This document shows, piece by piece, positions 9,710-18,626 of a DNA stretch of 57,557 nt. The position numbers and the translations under genes were made by a program. Position 1 is the stretch's first letter. Each line of letters begins with the position of its first letter. The notes under the pieces were generated by a model, which was not told the origin of the DNA, made no database searches, and saw only the letters and a list, made by a program, of their open reading frames with translations. The DNA is from Oscillospiraceae bacterium (GTDB taxonomy: Bacteria; Bacillota; Clostridia; Oscillospirales; Oscillospiraceae), in assembly GCA_022799035.1 (NCBI GenBank), contig JAAWNQ010000012.1, positions 1-57,557 of the forward strand. The letters run 5' to 3'.

Positions 9710-9758
9710 TTCCCCAAAGTAAATTGGATCGAGAGAAATATGGAGGTGCTTCCATTTA

Positions 9759-11159
9759 ATGAAAAAAGTGCAGTTTACTGAGACGGTGCTCCGGGACGCA
9801 AACCAGTCCCTGATGGCCACCCGTCTGCCCTACGCCGACTACGAGCCCATCCTGGACGCCATGGACAAAGCGGGCTACTACTCGGTGGAGTGCTGGGGCG
9901 GCGCCACCTTTGATTCCTGCCTGCGCTACCTGGGGGAGGATCCCTGGGAGAGGCTGCGGAACATCCGCAAGAATATGCCCAACACCCGGCTGCAGATGCT
10001 CCTCCGGGGTCAGAACCTGCTGGGCTACAAGCACTACCACGACGACGTGGTGGAGAAGTTCGTGGAGCTCTCCATCAAGAACGGCATCGACGTGATCCGG
10101 ATCTTTGACGCCCTCAACGACTTCCGGAACATCAAGACCGCCCTGGAGGCCACCAAGAAGTACGCCACACCCAAGACCGTGGCCTCGGGCTGTATCTCCT
10201 ACACCCAGAGCCCTGTCCACACCGTGGAGAAGTACGTGGAGATGTGCAAAGAGCTCAAGACCATGGGCTTTGATACCATCTGCCTGAAGGATATGGCGGG
10301 CACCATGAGCCCCTATGAGGCCGAGAGCCTTATCAAGGGGATCAAGGACGGCGTGGGGGATATGCCCCTGATCCTCCACACCCACTGCACCACCGGCATG
10401 GCCTACATGACCATCCTCAAGGCCATTGAGTCCGGGGTGGACGTGATCGACACCGCCACCTCCTGCTTCTCCAACGGCACCAGCCAGCCCGCCACCGAGA
10501 GCCTTTTCTACGCTCTCCAGCAGTATGGCTATCCTATGGACCTGAAGGAGGACGTGATCAACAAGGTCAACGACTTCTTCAAGCCCGTGAAGCAGAAGTA
10601 TATCGACAACGGCACCCTCTCCCCCAAGAGCATGGGAACCGACGCCCAGGCCCTGGTGTACAAGGTCCCCGGCGGAATGCTCTCCAACATGATCGCCAAC
10701 CTGAAGGATATGGGGGCCATGGACAAGTTTGACGAGGCCCTGGCGGAGATCCCCTCTGTCCGGAAGGATCTGGGCTATCCTCCCCTGGTCACCCCCCTGA
10801 GTCAGATGGTGGGCAACCAGGCGGTGGTCAACGTCCTCATGGGTGAGCGGTACAAGCAGATCTCCAACGAGATCAAGAACTACTTCAAGGGGGAGTACGG
10901 CATCGCCCCCGGCCCTGTGAGCCAGGAGCTCCAGGACAAGATCCTGGGAGCGGGGGGACAGCCCACCGACTGCCGTATCGAGGACGCCAAGCGTACCGGT
11001 GAGGAGTTCCAGAAGGCCAAGGAGGCCCTGGGAGACCTTGCCCGGAGCGAGGAGGACCTGATGAGCTATATCTGCTTCCCCGACCAGGCCATGAAGTTCC
11101 TGAAGGACCGGAAGGCCAAGGAGGAGAACGTGGCCACCTATACCATCGAGGAAGCGTAA
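9759..11159 (+). CDS. oadA: Oxaloacetate decarboxylase alpha subunit (carboxyltransferase)
   Basis: 466 residues. The TIM-barrel carboxyltransferase starts with VLRDANQSLMATR, has the metal and substrate residues RIFDALND near 113-120, and the LHTHCTTG block near 205. A conserved carboxyltransferase C-terminal region follows. It moves the carboxyl group of oxaloacetate (possibly another beta-keto or acyl-CoA substrate) to biotin. The C-terminal biotin domain of the classic subunit is absent and is supplied by the gene at 11499. First of four closely spaced genes; start follows GGAGGTGC. Confidence 0.92.
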   Translation: MKKVQFTETVLRDANQSLMATRLPYADYEPILDAMDKAGYYSVECWGGATFDSCLRYLGEDPWERLRNIRKNMPNTRLQMLLRGQNLLGYKHYHDDVVEKFVELSIKNGIDVIRIFDALNDFRNIKTALEATKKYATPKTVASGCISYTQSPVHTVEKYVEMCKELKTMGFDTICLKDMAGTMSPYEAESLIKGIKDGVGDMPLILHTHCTTGMAYMTILKAIESGVDVIDTATSCFSNGTSQPATESLFYALQQYGYPMDLKEDVINKVNDFFKPVKQKYIDNGTLSPKSMGTDAQALVYKVPGGMLSNMIANLKDMGAMDKFDEALAEIPSVRKDLGYPPLVTPLSQMVGNQAVVNVLMGERYKQISNEIKNYFKGEYGIAPGPVSQELQDKILGAGGQPTDCRIEDAKRTGEEFQKAKEALGDLARSEEDLMSYICFPDQAMKFLKDRKAKEENVATYTIEEA

Positions 11160-11173
11160 GGGGGGCCGCGAAA

Positions 11174-11497
11174 ATGAAAATGCCTTTTGCAGACGCGGTC
11201 ATCACCGCGATTCTGGGCTACGGCGTGGTTTTTGTGGGGCTGGTGCTGCTCATGTGCGCCATCATCTTGATGGGCAAGGTCATGACTGCAAAGAAGGCCG
11301 CACCTGCCGCCGCTTCTACAGCGGCTCCCACGCCCGCCCCCAGGGCGGACATCCCTGCCGCCCCCGGCACCGCCGGTGAGGTGGCCCTCTACGACGTGCC
11401 CGATAAGGACGCCGCCATGCTGATGGCTATCGTGGCGGATAAAATGGGCAAGCCGCTCAACGAGCTGCGCTTCAAGTCCATCAAGGAGGTCAAATAA
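11174..11497 (+). CDS. oadG: Sodium-pump decarboxylase gamma subunit
   Basis: 107 residues. One membrane helix at about 9-35, an Ala/Pro-rich linker at about 41-66, then a small conserved C-terminal segment ([17 protein letters not shown]). OadG subunits bridge the alpha and beta subunits and help assembly. It starts 14 bp after oadA and ends 1 bp before the biotin carrier gene. Confidence 0.85.
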   Translation: MKMPFADAVITAILGYGVVFVGLVLLMCAIILMGKVMTAKKAAPAAASTAAPTPAPRADIPAAPGTAGEVALYDVPDKDAAMLMAIVADKMGKPLNELRFKSIKEVK

Positions 11498-11498
11498 G

Positions 11499-11897
11499 AT
11501 GAAATATAAAGTGACCCTGAACGGCCGCACCTACGAGGTGGAGGTGGAGGCCGGAAAGGCTATGCTGGTGGACGAGTACGAGGCCTATGCCCCCGCTCCC
11601 GCCGCCCCTGCCCCTGCTGCGGCTCCCGCCGCTCCTGCCGCCGCCCCTGCCGCGGCTCCCGCTGCCGCCGCTGTCACCGCCGCCGGCGAGACCGTGGCCG
11701 CCCCCATGCCCGGCACCGTGCTCCGGGTGGAGGTGGCCCAGGGCCAGGCCGTGAAGGAGGGCCAGCTGCTGGTGGTGCTGGAGGCCATGAAGATGGAGAA
11801 CGAGATCCTGGCTCCCAAGGACGGCACCGTGGCCCAGATCGTGGCCCAGAAGGGCTCCACCGTGGAGACCGGCTCCCCCCTCGTCGTTCTGGCATAA
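11499..11897 (+). CDS. Biotin carrier subunit of the decarboxylase
   Basis: 132 residues: a short N-terminal region, an Ala/Pro linker at about 30-60 that lets the carrier swing, then a biotinyl domain. The biotinylation motif EAMKMENEI is intact with the target lysine at about residue 98. It shuttles the carboxyl group from the alpha subunit to the membrane beta subunit. The repetitive DNA here simply encodes the linker. Confidence 0.93.
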   Translation: MKYKVTLNGRTYEVEVEAGKAMLVDEYEAYAPAPAAPAPAAAPAAPAAAPAAAPAAAAVTAAGETVAAPMPGTVLRVEVAQGQAVKEGQLLVVLEAMKMENEILAPKDGTVAQIVAQKGSTVETGSPLVVLA

Positions 11898-11912
11898 GGG
11901 AGGGCTTTTCGG

Positions 11913-13301
11913 ATGGATATTTTAGGAACCCTGGGAGGGCTGGTGCAGGACTCCGGCTTCGCCGGATTCTTCGCCGCGGGCGGCTGGAAGAACCTTATCA
12001 TGATCGCCGTCGCCTGCGTCCTGCTCTACCTGGGCATTCACAAAAAGTTCGAGCCCCTGCTGCTGGTGGGCATCGCCTTCGGCGCTCTGCTCACCAACAT
12101 TCCCGGGGGTGGGCTGTACCACATGGAGATGTGGGACGCCTACATTTATAACGCCCCCTATGACGCCGCCAACCAGATCTGCCTCTACAATGTGGAGGAG
12201 GACCGGGCCATGACGGAGGAGGAGTATATCAATGCCCTGCTGGTCTCCGCCGGCGTGGAGGGGACGGAGGGTATGACGGTCCAGGAGCAGCTCACAAAGA
12301 CCCTGGTACTGATAGAGCAAGGGACTCTCCAGGAGCCTGAGCTTCTGGAGAAGGTGTCCTTCACCGACGTGGCCCACCACGGCGGACTGCTGGATATCCT
12401 CTATATCGGCGTGAAGGCGGGGCTGTACCCCTGTCTCATCTTCATCGGCATCGGCGCCATGACCGACTTTGGGCCGCTGATCGCCCGGCCATCCTCCCTG
12501 CTGCTGGGGGCCGCCGCCCAGTTGGGGGTGTTCCTGGCCTTCTTCGTGGCTATCATGCTGGGCTTTACCGGCCAGGAGGCGGGCTCCATCGGTATCATAG
12601 GAGGGGCCGACGGACCCACGGCCATATTGACTACCTCAATACTGGCGCCGCGGCTTTTAGGGCCCATCGCCATCGCGGCCTATTCCTACATGGCTCTGAT
12701 CCCCATGATCCAGAAGCCCCTCATGCGGGCTTTGACCACGGAGAAGGAGCGGAAGGTGAAGATGGAGCAGGCCCGGGCGGTATCCAAGACGGAGAAGATC
12801 GTATTCCCCATCGTGGTAGCCGTGTTCGTGATCCTGCTCATCCCCTCCACCGCCCCCCTCATCGGCTGCCTCATGTTCGGCAACCTGCTGAAGGAGACTG
12901 GAGTCACCGACCGGCTCAGCGACACCGCCCAGAACGCCCTGATGAACATCGTGACCCTGTTCCTGGGCATCTCTGTGGGCGCTACCACGGTGGCTTCCCG
13001 GTTCCTGTCCCTTGAGACCATCAAGATCGTGGTGCTGGGTGTTATCGCCTTCATGTTCTCCACGGTGGGCGGCCTGTTGGTAGGCAAGCTCATGTACAAG
13101 CTCTCCGGGGGGAAGATTAATCCCCTCATCGGCTCCGCCGGCGTGTCCGCCGTTCCCATGGCGGCCCGGGTCAGCCAGGATGTGGGCCGGGAGGCCGATC
13201 CCAACAACTTCCTGCTGATGCACGCTATGGGTCCCAACGTGGCCGGTGTGATCGGCTCGGCCATCGCCGCGGGCTTCCTGATCAAGGTGTTTGGCGGCTG
13301 A
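11913..13301 (+). CDS. oadB: Na+-translocating decarboxylase beta subunit
   Basis: 462 residues with about 9-11 membrane segments. It decarboxylates carboxybiotin and exports Na+. Conserved family blocks are present: PLIFIGIGAMTDFGPLI, the GGADGPTAI loop near residue 230 that carries a functionally important aspartate, and NVAGVIGSAIAAG at the end. It is longer than usual because of a charged insertion at about residues 68-158 before the GGLLDILY segment. A decayed copy of this gene's 3' end is present at 48136-48353. Confidence 0.93.
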   Translation: MDILGTLGGLVQDSGFAGFFAAGGWKNLIMIAVACVLLYLGIHKKFEPLLLVGIAFGALLTNIPGGGLYHMEMWDAYIYNAPYDAANQICLYNVEEDRAMTEEEYINALLVSAGVEGTEGMTVQEQLTKTLVLIEQGTLQEPELLEKVSFTDVAHHGGLLDILYIGVKAGLYPCLIFIGIGAMTDFGPLIARPSSLLLGAAAQLGVFLAFFVAIMLGFTGQEAGSIGIIGGADGPTAILTTSILAPRLLGPIAIAAYSYMALIPMIQKPLMRALTTEKERKVKMEQARAVSKTEKIVFPIVVAVFVILLIPSTAPLIGCLMFGNLLKETGVTDRLSDTAQNALMNIVTLFLGISVGATTVASRFLSLETIKIVVLGVIAFMFSTVGGLLVGKLMYKLSGGKINPLIGSAGVSAVPMAARVSQDVGREADPNNFLLMHAMGPNVAGVIGSAIAAGFLIKVFGG

Positions 13302-13311
13302 TCGGAACAAG

Positions 13312-13350
13312 AAAAAAGGAACCTGAGGGTTTTCCTCAGGTTCCTTTTTT
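13312..13350. terminator. Bidirectional terminator between oadB and the PTS operon
   Basis: 11-bp stem GGAACCTGAGG/CCTCAGGTTCC flanked by A6 and T6, giving a 17-bp pairing usable on both strands of a convergent junction. Confidence 0.93.
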
Positions 13351-13360
13351 GTAGCGGAGA

Positions 13361-13400
13361 GGGAAAGGGCGGGCATCCTTTGGGATGCCCGCCCTTTCCC
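13361..13400. terminator. Second hairpin at the convergent junction
   Basis: Perfect 18-bp stem (13361-13378 with 13383-13400) with a 4-nt loop and no adjacent T run. It probably backs up termination of the minus-strand PTS operon. Confidence 0.55.
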
Positions 13401-13434
13401 TGTGTAGAGCAAAGAGAGGAGGTAGTGGGTAAAA

Positions 13435-14217
13435 TCAGTTGTACTTTCCGCGGACCACCTGCATGAACTCCTTGACCTTGGCCGGGTCCACCCGGTCGCC
13501 GGTCTTGAAGCCGCGGCCCACGATGACGGCATCGGCATACTCCAGGTACTGGAGGACGTTGTCGGTCTTTACGCCGGCGCCCACGATGATGGGGAAGTCA
13601 CCGATCTTTTCCCGCATGGACTTTACGTCCTCTACGGTGATCTTCTTGCACTGGTCGTTCTCGGTGACGATGATGGCGCTGGAGTCATGGTTGATGGCGT
13701 TCTGGGCCAGCTCGTTGATGGGCACCTCGGGGCAGCCGTAGGTCTCGGCGGTATGGACGTCGGTGAAGAGCAGGGTCTTGGCGGGGTAGTCCTTCATGAG
13801 CTTGGCCAGGGGGGTGGAGCAGGCCTCGATCATGCCGAAGGAGCCGGCCCGGTTGTCCACAAAGGCCTCCAGACGGATGAAGTCGGCGTCGATGGCGTAG
13901 GCCATGGCCCACTCCTGGACAAAGGCGTTCATCTCGATATTGATGCCGAAGGGGACGGGGCAGAAGGACTTGATCTCGGTGGCGATGCGGAGCATCAGGG
14001 AGTAAGCCTCCAGGGGGACCTGGGTGCTGTACTGAGGCCAGTCGCTGAAGTTCTCCAGGGAGATGGCGTCCACGCCGCAGTCGATAAGGACCTTGGCATC
14101 CTCGATGGCGCAGCGGATGATCTCCTCCTTGTTGTCCCGGTAGGCGGCGTTGCCGGGCATGGGCAGCAGATGGACCATGCCGATGACGACCTTTTTGTTG
14201 AAAAATTCACTTCTCAT
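13435..14217 (-). CDS. BtpA/SgcQ-family TIM-barrel protein (copy 1)
   Basis: 260 residues. Family features are VIGMVHLLPMPG at the N-terminus, SLENFSDWP near 54, GINIEMNAF near 93, DFIRLEAFVDNRAG near 115, and the phosphate-site-like VGAGVKTDN near 212. BtpA/SgcQ proteins have no firmly established reaction. SgcQ is encoded in a sugar PTS operon of E. coli. Last gene of the sigma-54-type operon and a diverged paralogue of 16908-17714 and 48369-49157. A role in processing the imported sugar phosphate is inferred from context. Confidence 0.85.
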   Translation of the reverse strand: MRSEFFNKKVVIGMVHLLPMPGNAAYRDNKEEIIRCAIEDAKVLIDCGVDAISLENFSDWPQYSTQVPLEAYSLMLRIATEIKSFCPVPFGINIEMNAFVQEWAMAYAIDADFIRLEAFVDNRAGSFGMIEACSTPLAKLMKDYPAKTLLFTDVHTAETYGCPEVPINELAQNAINHDSSAIIVTENDQCKKITVEDVKSMREKIGDFPIIVGAGVKTDNVLQYLEYADAVIVGRGFKTGDRVDPAKVKEFMQVVRGKYN

Positions 14218-14260
14218 GATGATTCTCTCCTATGCAGTGGTTTTTATGGGTTGGGTAAAA

Positions 14261-14635
14261 TCAGGCGCTGACCTCAAGGATGTTGTCCTCGAAGGTGATG
14301 GCGCGGACCTCCTTGCCGCCCACGGTGGCGGGCTCATAGAGGATCTCGAAGCCCTTGGCTTTGAATTTAGCAATGATCTCATCCAGCTTTTCAAAGCTCT
14401 CCACCTTGAGGCAGATGTGGACGAAGCCGGTGCGGTTGGGCTCCTTCTTCTGGTCCACGATCTCGGGCTTGGTCATCAGCTCCAGCTTGGGGCCTTCCTC
14501 AAACTTGAGGATGTAGGATTTGAAGCCGTTGTCCTCCTCGTAATAGTTGTGGATCTCGGCGCCGAAGCACTCCATGAAGAAGTCCTTGGCTCCCTCCAGA
14601 TCCTTGACAAACATACCGACGATACTGATTCTCAT
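14261..14635 (-). CDS. VOC (glyoxalase/epimerase) superfamily protein
   Basis: 124 residues, one VOC module with paired beta-alpha-beta-beta-beta units. Likely metal ligands include a histidine in FVHICLKVE near residue 73 and a glutamate in the closing strand AITFEDNILE. Such proteins act as isomerases, epimerases or lyases on small hydroxy or keto compounds. Placed between the PTS permease and a BtpA gene, it probably modifies the imported sugar or a derived intermediate. The reaction is not predictable from sequence. Confidence 0.8.
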   Translation of the reverse strand: MRISIVGMFVKDLEGAKDFFMECFGAEIHNYYEEDNGFKSYILKFEEGPKLELMTKPEIVDQKKEPNRTGFVHICLKVESFEKLDEIIAKFKAKGFEILYEPATVGGKEVRAITFEDNILEVSA

Positions 14636-14677
14636 GGGGATCCCTCCTAAGTATTTGCGATTTTATCAATAGTCCGG

Positions 14678-16282
14678 TCAGGCGACCAGACCCAACATGC
14701 CCAGGACGAAGCCAAGGGCCATGGTGGCGAAAGTGATGTGGGAGCTCTTGACGCCCTTTTTAGCCAGGCCGTAGACCCCCATGGTCAGCAGAAGGGGCAT
14801 CATGTTGGGCAGGATGGCGTCGAACACGCCGGTCTGGAGGTTGAAGATCTCCACGCCCTCGGTGACCATGGTCACGTTCCAGTTGAAGCTGACGAAGCTG
14901 CACACCAGGGCGCCCATGACGGCGCAGCCCAGGATGCTGGCCACCTCGATGACCTTGTCGAAAATGCCGCTCTCCATGAGCTTCAGGACGGTCTCGCCGC
15001 CGCTCTTGTAGCCGATATTGAGCAGCCAGTAGCCCACGCCGTAGAAGATGCCCAAAAACAGGACGGTATAGGCGACGGGGGCCCAGACGGCTCCCTGAGA
15101 GGCCAGGTTGATGAAGATGACGGACAGCACGGGCAGCAGGACCACCTGGGACAGGGTGTCGCCCACGCCGGCGCAGGGGCCCATGAGGCCGGATTTCAGG
15201 GATACGAAAGCCTCGTCGGGGATATCGGCGCCCAGCTTCCGCTGCTCTTCCATGGAGGCACAGATTCCCAGGATCATGCCGCCGAAGTTGTGGTCGGTGT
15301 TGAAGAACATGGAGTGGCGCTTCATAGCGGAGATGAGGGCCTCCTGGTCGTCCTTATAGATCTTCTTGAGAAGGGGGACCATGGCGTTACAGAAGCCCAG
15401 GCCCTGCATCCGCTCGTAGTTGTAGCAGGACTCGCAGAACCAGTGCCAGTTGAGCCAAGAGCGGGTCAGGTCCTTTTTGGAGATGAACTTGTAGGTTGCG
15501 TCGTTGGTCTCCTCAATGTTGGAGAAGGCGGCGAAGTCGTCGGGGGTGAAGCCCACCACCAGAACGGCGATGATGCCGAAGGTCAGAGCCACGGCGATGG
15601 TGTTCAGGCCCAGGAAGCTGGTGGCCAGGAAGCCCAGGAACAGGAACAGGCGGGCACGGCCCTTGAAGATGGTCAGCAGCATGAGGCCCACGCCGATGGC
15701 GGGAAGCATACCGCCCATGACGCTCAGAGCGTCCAGGACCCGTCCGCTGAGCATTTCGGTGACGTTGTCCATGGCGGAGGCGCCGAAGTACAGAATGATA
15801 AAGCAGATGACGAAACGGATGACGGACTTGACCACGTAGGGGATCCAGACATTGACCAGCTTGATCCGATTGGCCTTGCCCTCCTCGATCCACTTGTCGG
15901 CCAGAGGGACCAGGAAGCACTGGCCGGTCATGGTGATGACCTCCAGCACGGAGCCGAACAGGCCCATGGGGACGGCCAGGGCAAGAGCGGCGTTGACATC
16001 CAGGCCGCCGATGAGGGCGAAGGCGGTACCCATGACGCCGGCCATACCGGAGTCGGAGGGAAGAGAGCCGCCGGCGGAGATGATGCCCAGATAGATGATG
16101 TTGATGGTGGCGCCGATGATGACGCCCTGAACGGGATCATTGAGGATAAGGCCCACCACAAGGCCGCCCACCAGCGGGCGGTTCAGGGTGGCCCACTGGC
16201 CCATGGAACCAAAAGGCCAGCAGATATTGGAGAAGCAGTACCACAGGGCGATCAGACAAATTTGAAGAATACTGACGTTCAT
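14678..16282 (-). CDS. Fused mannose-family PTS EIIC-EIID permease
   Basis: 534 residues. The N-terminal ~245 residues are an EIIC domain with many membrane spans (GATINIIYLGIISAGGSLPSD). The C-terminal part from about residue 265 is EIID (LTRSWLNWHWFCESCYNYER, then MKRHSMFFNTDHNFGGMILG and GLMGPCAGVGDTL). These are normally two proteins, as in the second PTS at 52202-53781, so this is a natural fusion. Together with EIIB and EIIA it transports and phosphorylates a sugar or sugar derivative of unknown identity. Confidence 0.92.
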   Translation of the reverse strand: MNVSILQICLIALWYCFSNICWPFGSMGQWATLNRPLVGGLVVGLILNDPVQGVIIGATINIIYLGIISAGGSLPSDSGMAGVMGTAFALIGGLDVNAALALAVPMGLFGSVLEVITMTGQCFLVPLADKWIEEGKANRIKLVNVWIPYVVKSVIRFVICFIILYFGASAMDNVTEMLSGRVLDALSVMGGMLPAIGVGLMLLTIFKGRARLFLFLGFLATSFLGLNTIAVALTFGIIAVLVVGFTPDDFAAFSNIEETNDATYKFISKKDLTRSWLNWHWFCESCYNYERMQGLGFCNAMVPLLKKIYKDDQEALISAMKRHSMFFNTDHNFGGMILGICASMEEQRKLGADIPDEAFVSLKSGLMGPCAGVGDTLSQVVLLPVLSVIFINLASQGAVWAPVAYTVLFLGIFYGVGYWLLNIGYKSGGETVLKLMESGIFDKVIEVASILGCAVMGALVCSFVSFNWNVTMVTEGVEIFNLQTGVFDAILPNMMPLLLTMGVYGLAKKGVKSSHITFATMALGFVLGMLGLVA

Positions 16283-16315
16283 TCTTTACTCTCCCTTCTA
16301 TTTACCCACATGAAA

Positions 16316-16792
16316 TTACAAAAGCCGTTTGATATCTTCCTTGGAGTCGGAGGGGACCATCTGGCAGTAGATCGGGGTGCCAAGGGCGGTGATGTCCCGG
16401 AACTCCTGGATCTCGGCAGGGCTGGCGGAGATATTCTTGTTGAACCGGTTTCGACCGGGGCCTCCGCCCATGTTGCCTAAAATGATCTCGCTGAAGACAA
16501 CGCCGTTTTGCAGGGCATGGAGCAGGGGGCCTGGGGTCTTGGACAGGATGAGGACCTTCTCTCCGAGGGCGGGCTCCTCCTTCAGATAGGCGGTGGCGTC
16601 CACCTCATTCATCACCAGAAGTTCCACATCCTTGGGAGCAGCGGCAAACAGGATGCGTTTCAGGAACGCGTTGGTGGCGGAGGCGCTGTCGATGATCAGG
16701 ATCACGTTTGCGTTGCAGAGCTTCAGCCAGGACGTCATGACCTGGCCGTGGATCAGCCGCTCGTCGATTCTTGTCAGAACTACATTCCTCAT
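16316..16792 (-). CDS. Mannose-family PTS EIIB
   Basis: 158 residues from the ATG at 16792, chosen because AGGAGG lies 9 bp before it and because the protein then begins like its family (MRNVVLTRIDERLIHGQV). Histidine 15 in RLIHGQV is the phosphorylated residue of EIIB-Man proteins. It passes phosphate from EIIA (21440-21865) to the substrate crossing the fused EIIC-EIID. The 115 bp between it and the upstream BtpA gene hold no ORF that I can support. Confidence 0.93.
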   Translation of the reverse strand: MRNVVLTRIDERLIHGQVMTSWLKLCNANVILIIDSASATNAFLKRILFAAAPKDVELLVMNEVDATAYLKEEPALGEKVLILSKTPGPLLHALQNGVVFSEIILGNMGGGPGRNRFNKNISASPAEIQEFRDITALGTPIYCQMVPSDSKEDIKRLL

Positions 16793-16907
16793 ACATTGGG
16801 ACCTCCTTTCTCTTTGATGTCGTTGCAGGGGCAATCAATCGGCGCATCCCTCCTTTGACTTGAGCCTGCCCGGACTGGGATCTCCCGGCGGAGAGGGGCT
16901 GGCGGGA

Positions 16908-17714
16908 TCAGTCCTTGGCGCTCCGGTAGGCATTGACTTTATCGGCCAGCGCTTTTGCCAGCGCGTAGTCAATGGGCTCTTCGGCCTTGCCGTGGGCCTT
17001 CATGGCCGAGCCGACAATGGCGGCCTCCACCAGGGAAAACTGGTCGGTCACATTGTTCAGGTTTACTCCGCTGCCCGCTACCAGGGGCAGGTCCACCGCC
17101 TGGCGGACCTGGCGGATGGTCTCCACCGGGGAGGCCGAGCCGGTGTGGGCACCGGTGATGATGATGGCGTCGGCCCCGCAGTCCCGGGCCATGACGGCGC
17201 TCTCCACAATGGGGATCTGGCTGCCCAGCATGAAGGTGTGCTTGGTCTGGATATCGCACAGCAGGGCGATATCCTCCGCCCCCAGCAGCTTACGGTAACG
17301 CTGGAGCTCCACGGCACAGGGGTGGATGATCCCGTCGGAGGTGATGACGGTGTCCACGAACACGGGGACCCGGATGAACTGGGCCCCCACGGCCACGGCG
17401 ATGGCCAGACCGGCGATGGGATCGCAGAAGGCGGCGTCGATGCCCACGGGGATGGTGGCCTTCTGCTTGACAAGGGTGCTGACCGTGGTCAGGGCGGCCA
17501 TCTGCTCGGGGGAGAGCTTGGCGGAGGCGGGCTTATCGCAGAAATTCTCCACGATGACTGCGTCCACCCCGGCCTTCTCCATGGCCTCCAGGTCGGACAG
17601 AGCCCGGTCAATGACCTGCTGCATACTGCCGCCATAGTTCATGGTGCCGGGGAGAGGAAGGCAGTGGATCATGCCGATAATGGACTTGTCCTCCAAAAAT
17701 GTGAGCTTTTTCAT
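16908..17714 (-). CDS. BtpA/SgcQ-family TIM-barrel protein (copy 2)
   Basis: 268 residues with the family blocks IIGMIHCLPLPG, AVIVENFCDKP, FIRVPVFVDTVI and VAGSGVNLNNV. It is clearly related to copy 1 but well diverged, so the two probably have different roles or form a hetero-oligomer. Located between the SDR and EIIB genes in the sigma-54-type operon. Function is unproven; a step in metabolism of the PTS product is inferred. Confidence 0.85.
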   Translation of the reverse strand: MKKLTFLEDKSIIGMIHCLPLPGTMNYGGSMQQVIDRALSDLEAMEKAGVDAVIVENFCDKPASAKLSPEQMAALTTVSTLVKQKATIPVGIDAAFCDPIAGLAIAVAVGAQFIRVPVFVDTVITSDGIIHPCAVELQRYRKLLGAEDIALLCDIQTKHTFMLGSQIPIVESAVMARDCGADAIIITGAHTGSASPVETIRQVRQAVDLPLVAGSGVNLNNVTDQFSLVEAAIVGSAMKAHGKAEEPIDYALAKALADKVNAYRSAKD

Positions 17715-17756
17715 CAGGATCCCTCCGTATTGAAATATATGTTTTCCGGGGCGGGG

Positions 17757-18521
17757 TCAGCCCAGGGTCATGCCGCCGTCCACCAGAAAATTGGCGCCGT
17801 TGACGTAGGAGGCCTCCTCGGAGCACATGAAAGCGGCCACGTTGGCGATCTCCTCCGGGGTGCCGGGGCGGCCCATGGGACCGATGGTGACATTGTCTCC
17901 GCTTTCCACTCCTACGTCCTTATAGCTGTCGATGACAGTTTTCATCATGTTGGTATCCACCCAGCCGGGGGAGATGGCGTTGACCCGGACGCCGTTTTTC
18001 CCGTTTTCGTTGGCGGCGTTTTTGGTCATAAAGATGATGGCCGCTTTGCTGGAGCCGTAGGCGATCTCATAGGGATAGCCGAACATGCCGGAGCAGGAGC
18101 CGAAGTTCAGGATGGCCCCGCTGTGCTGGGCCTGCATGATGGGCAGGACGTTCTGCATCATCAGGAAGGTGCCGAACACGTTGACGGCATAAACTTTTTT
18201 TGCCGCTTCGAAGGAGTAGTCCTCGGTGCGGGCGCTGGGGCCGGGGATGCCGGCGGCGTTGATGAGCACGTCGATGCGGCCGAAGCGGTCCTTCACCTGG
18301 GCTACGGCGGCCTTGACGGCCTCCTCGCTGGATACGTCCACCGCGCCGCAGAAGGTATGGGCCGGATCAAGCCCCAGCCGCTGGGCGGTTTTTTGTACGC
18401 TTTCTATGGAGACATCCAGCAGGGCCAGTTCCGCGCCCAGTTGGGAAAACTTTTTCGCCATGGCGGAACCGATGCCGCCGCCCGCTCCGGTCAGAACGAC
18501 CACCTTGCCTGTGTAATCCAT
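17757..18521 (-). CDS. Short-chain dehydrogenase/reductase
   Basis: 254 residues, classical SDR. The cofactor motif TGAGGGIG is at 11-18, INAAG at 87-91, and the catalytic Tyr-Lys pair at Y155 and K159 (YGSSK). The C-terminal VNGANFLVDGGMTLG is typical of 3-oxoacyl-ACP-reductase-like sugar or polyol dehydrogenases. First gene of the operon that includes two BtpA proteins and the PTS. It probably oxidises or reduces the sugar-derived product. The sigma-54 promoter lies about 65 bp upstream. Confidence 0.93.
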   Translation of the reverse strand: MDYTGKVVVLTGAGGGIGSAMAKKFSQLGAELALLDVSIESVQKTAQRLGLDPAHTFCGAVDVSSEEAVKAAVAQVKDRFGRIDVLINAAGIPGPSARTEDYSFEAAKKVYAVNVFGTFLMMQNVLPIMQAQHSGAILNFGSCSGMFGYPYEIAYGSSKAAIIFMTKNAANENGKNGVRVNAISPGWVDTNMMKTVIDSYKDVGVESGDNVTIGPMGRPGTPEEIANVAAFMCSEEASYVNGANFLVDGGMTLG

Positions 18522-18583
18522 TGCTGATCCCTTCCTTTTGCTGTAAGTATGGGGTAAGAATCACCCGCTACTTATTTTATTAC

Positions 18584-18598
18584 GCAAATATCGTGCCA
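18584..18598 (-). promoter_or_regulatory. Sigma-54 (-24/-12) promoter of the SDR-BtpA-PTS operon
   Basis: On the minus strand TGGCAC-N5-TTGC with the -24 element at 18593-18598 and the -12 element at 18584-18587. It shares a longer block (TTTTATTACGCAA, CGTGCCACTAC) with the promoter at 21899-21913. Confidence 0.85.
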
Positions 18599-18626
18599 CT
18601 ACGGATAGCAAAAGGGGGAGTGGTTG

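Noticed and set aside
11580..11680. Low-complexity GCC/GCT repeat
   Set aside because: It encodes the Ala/Pro linker of the biotin carrier protein.
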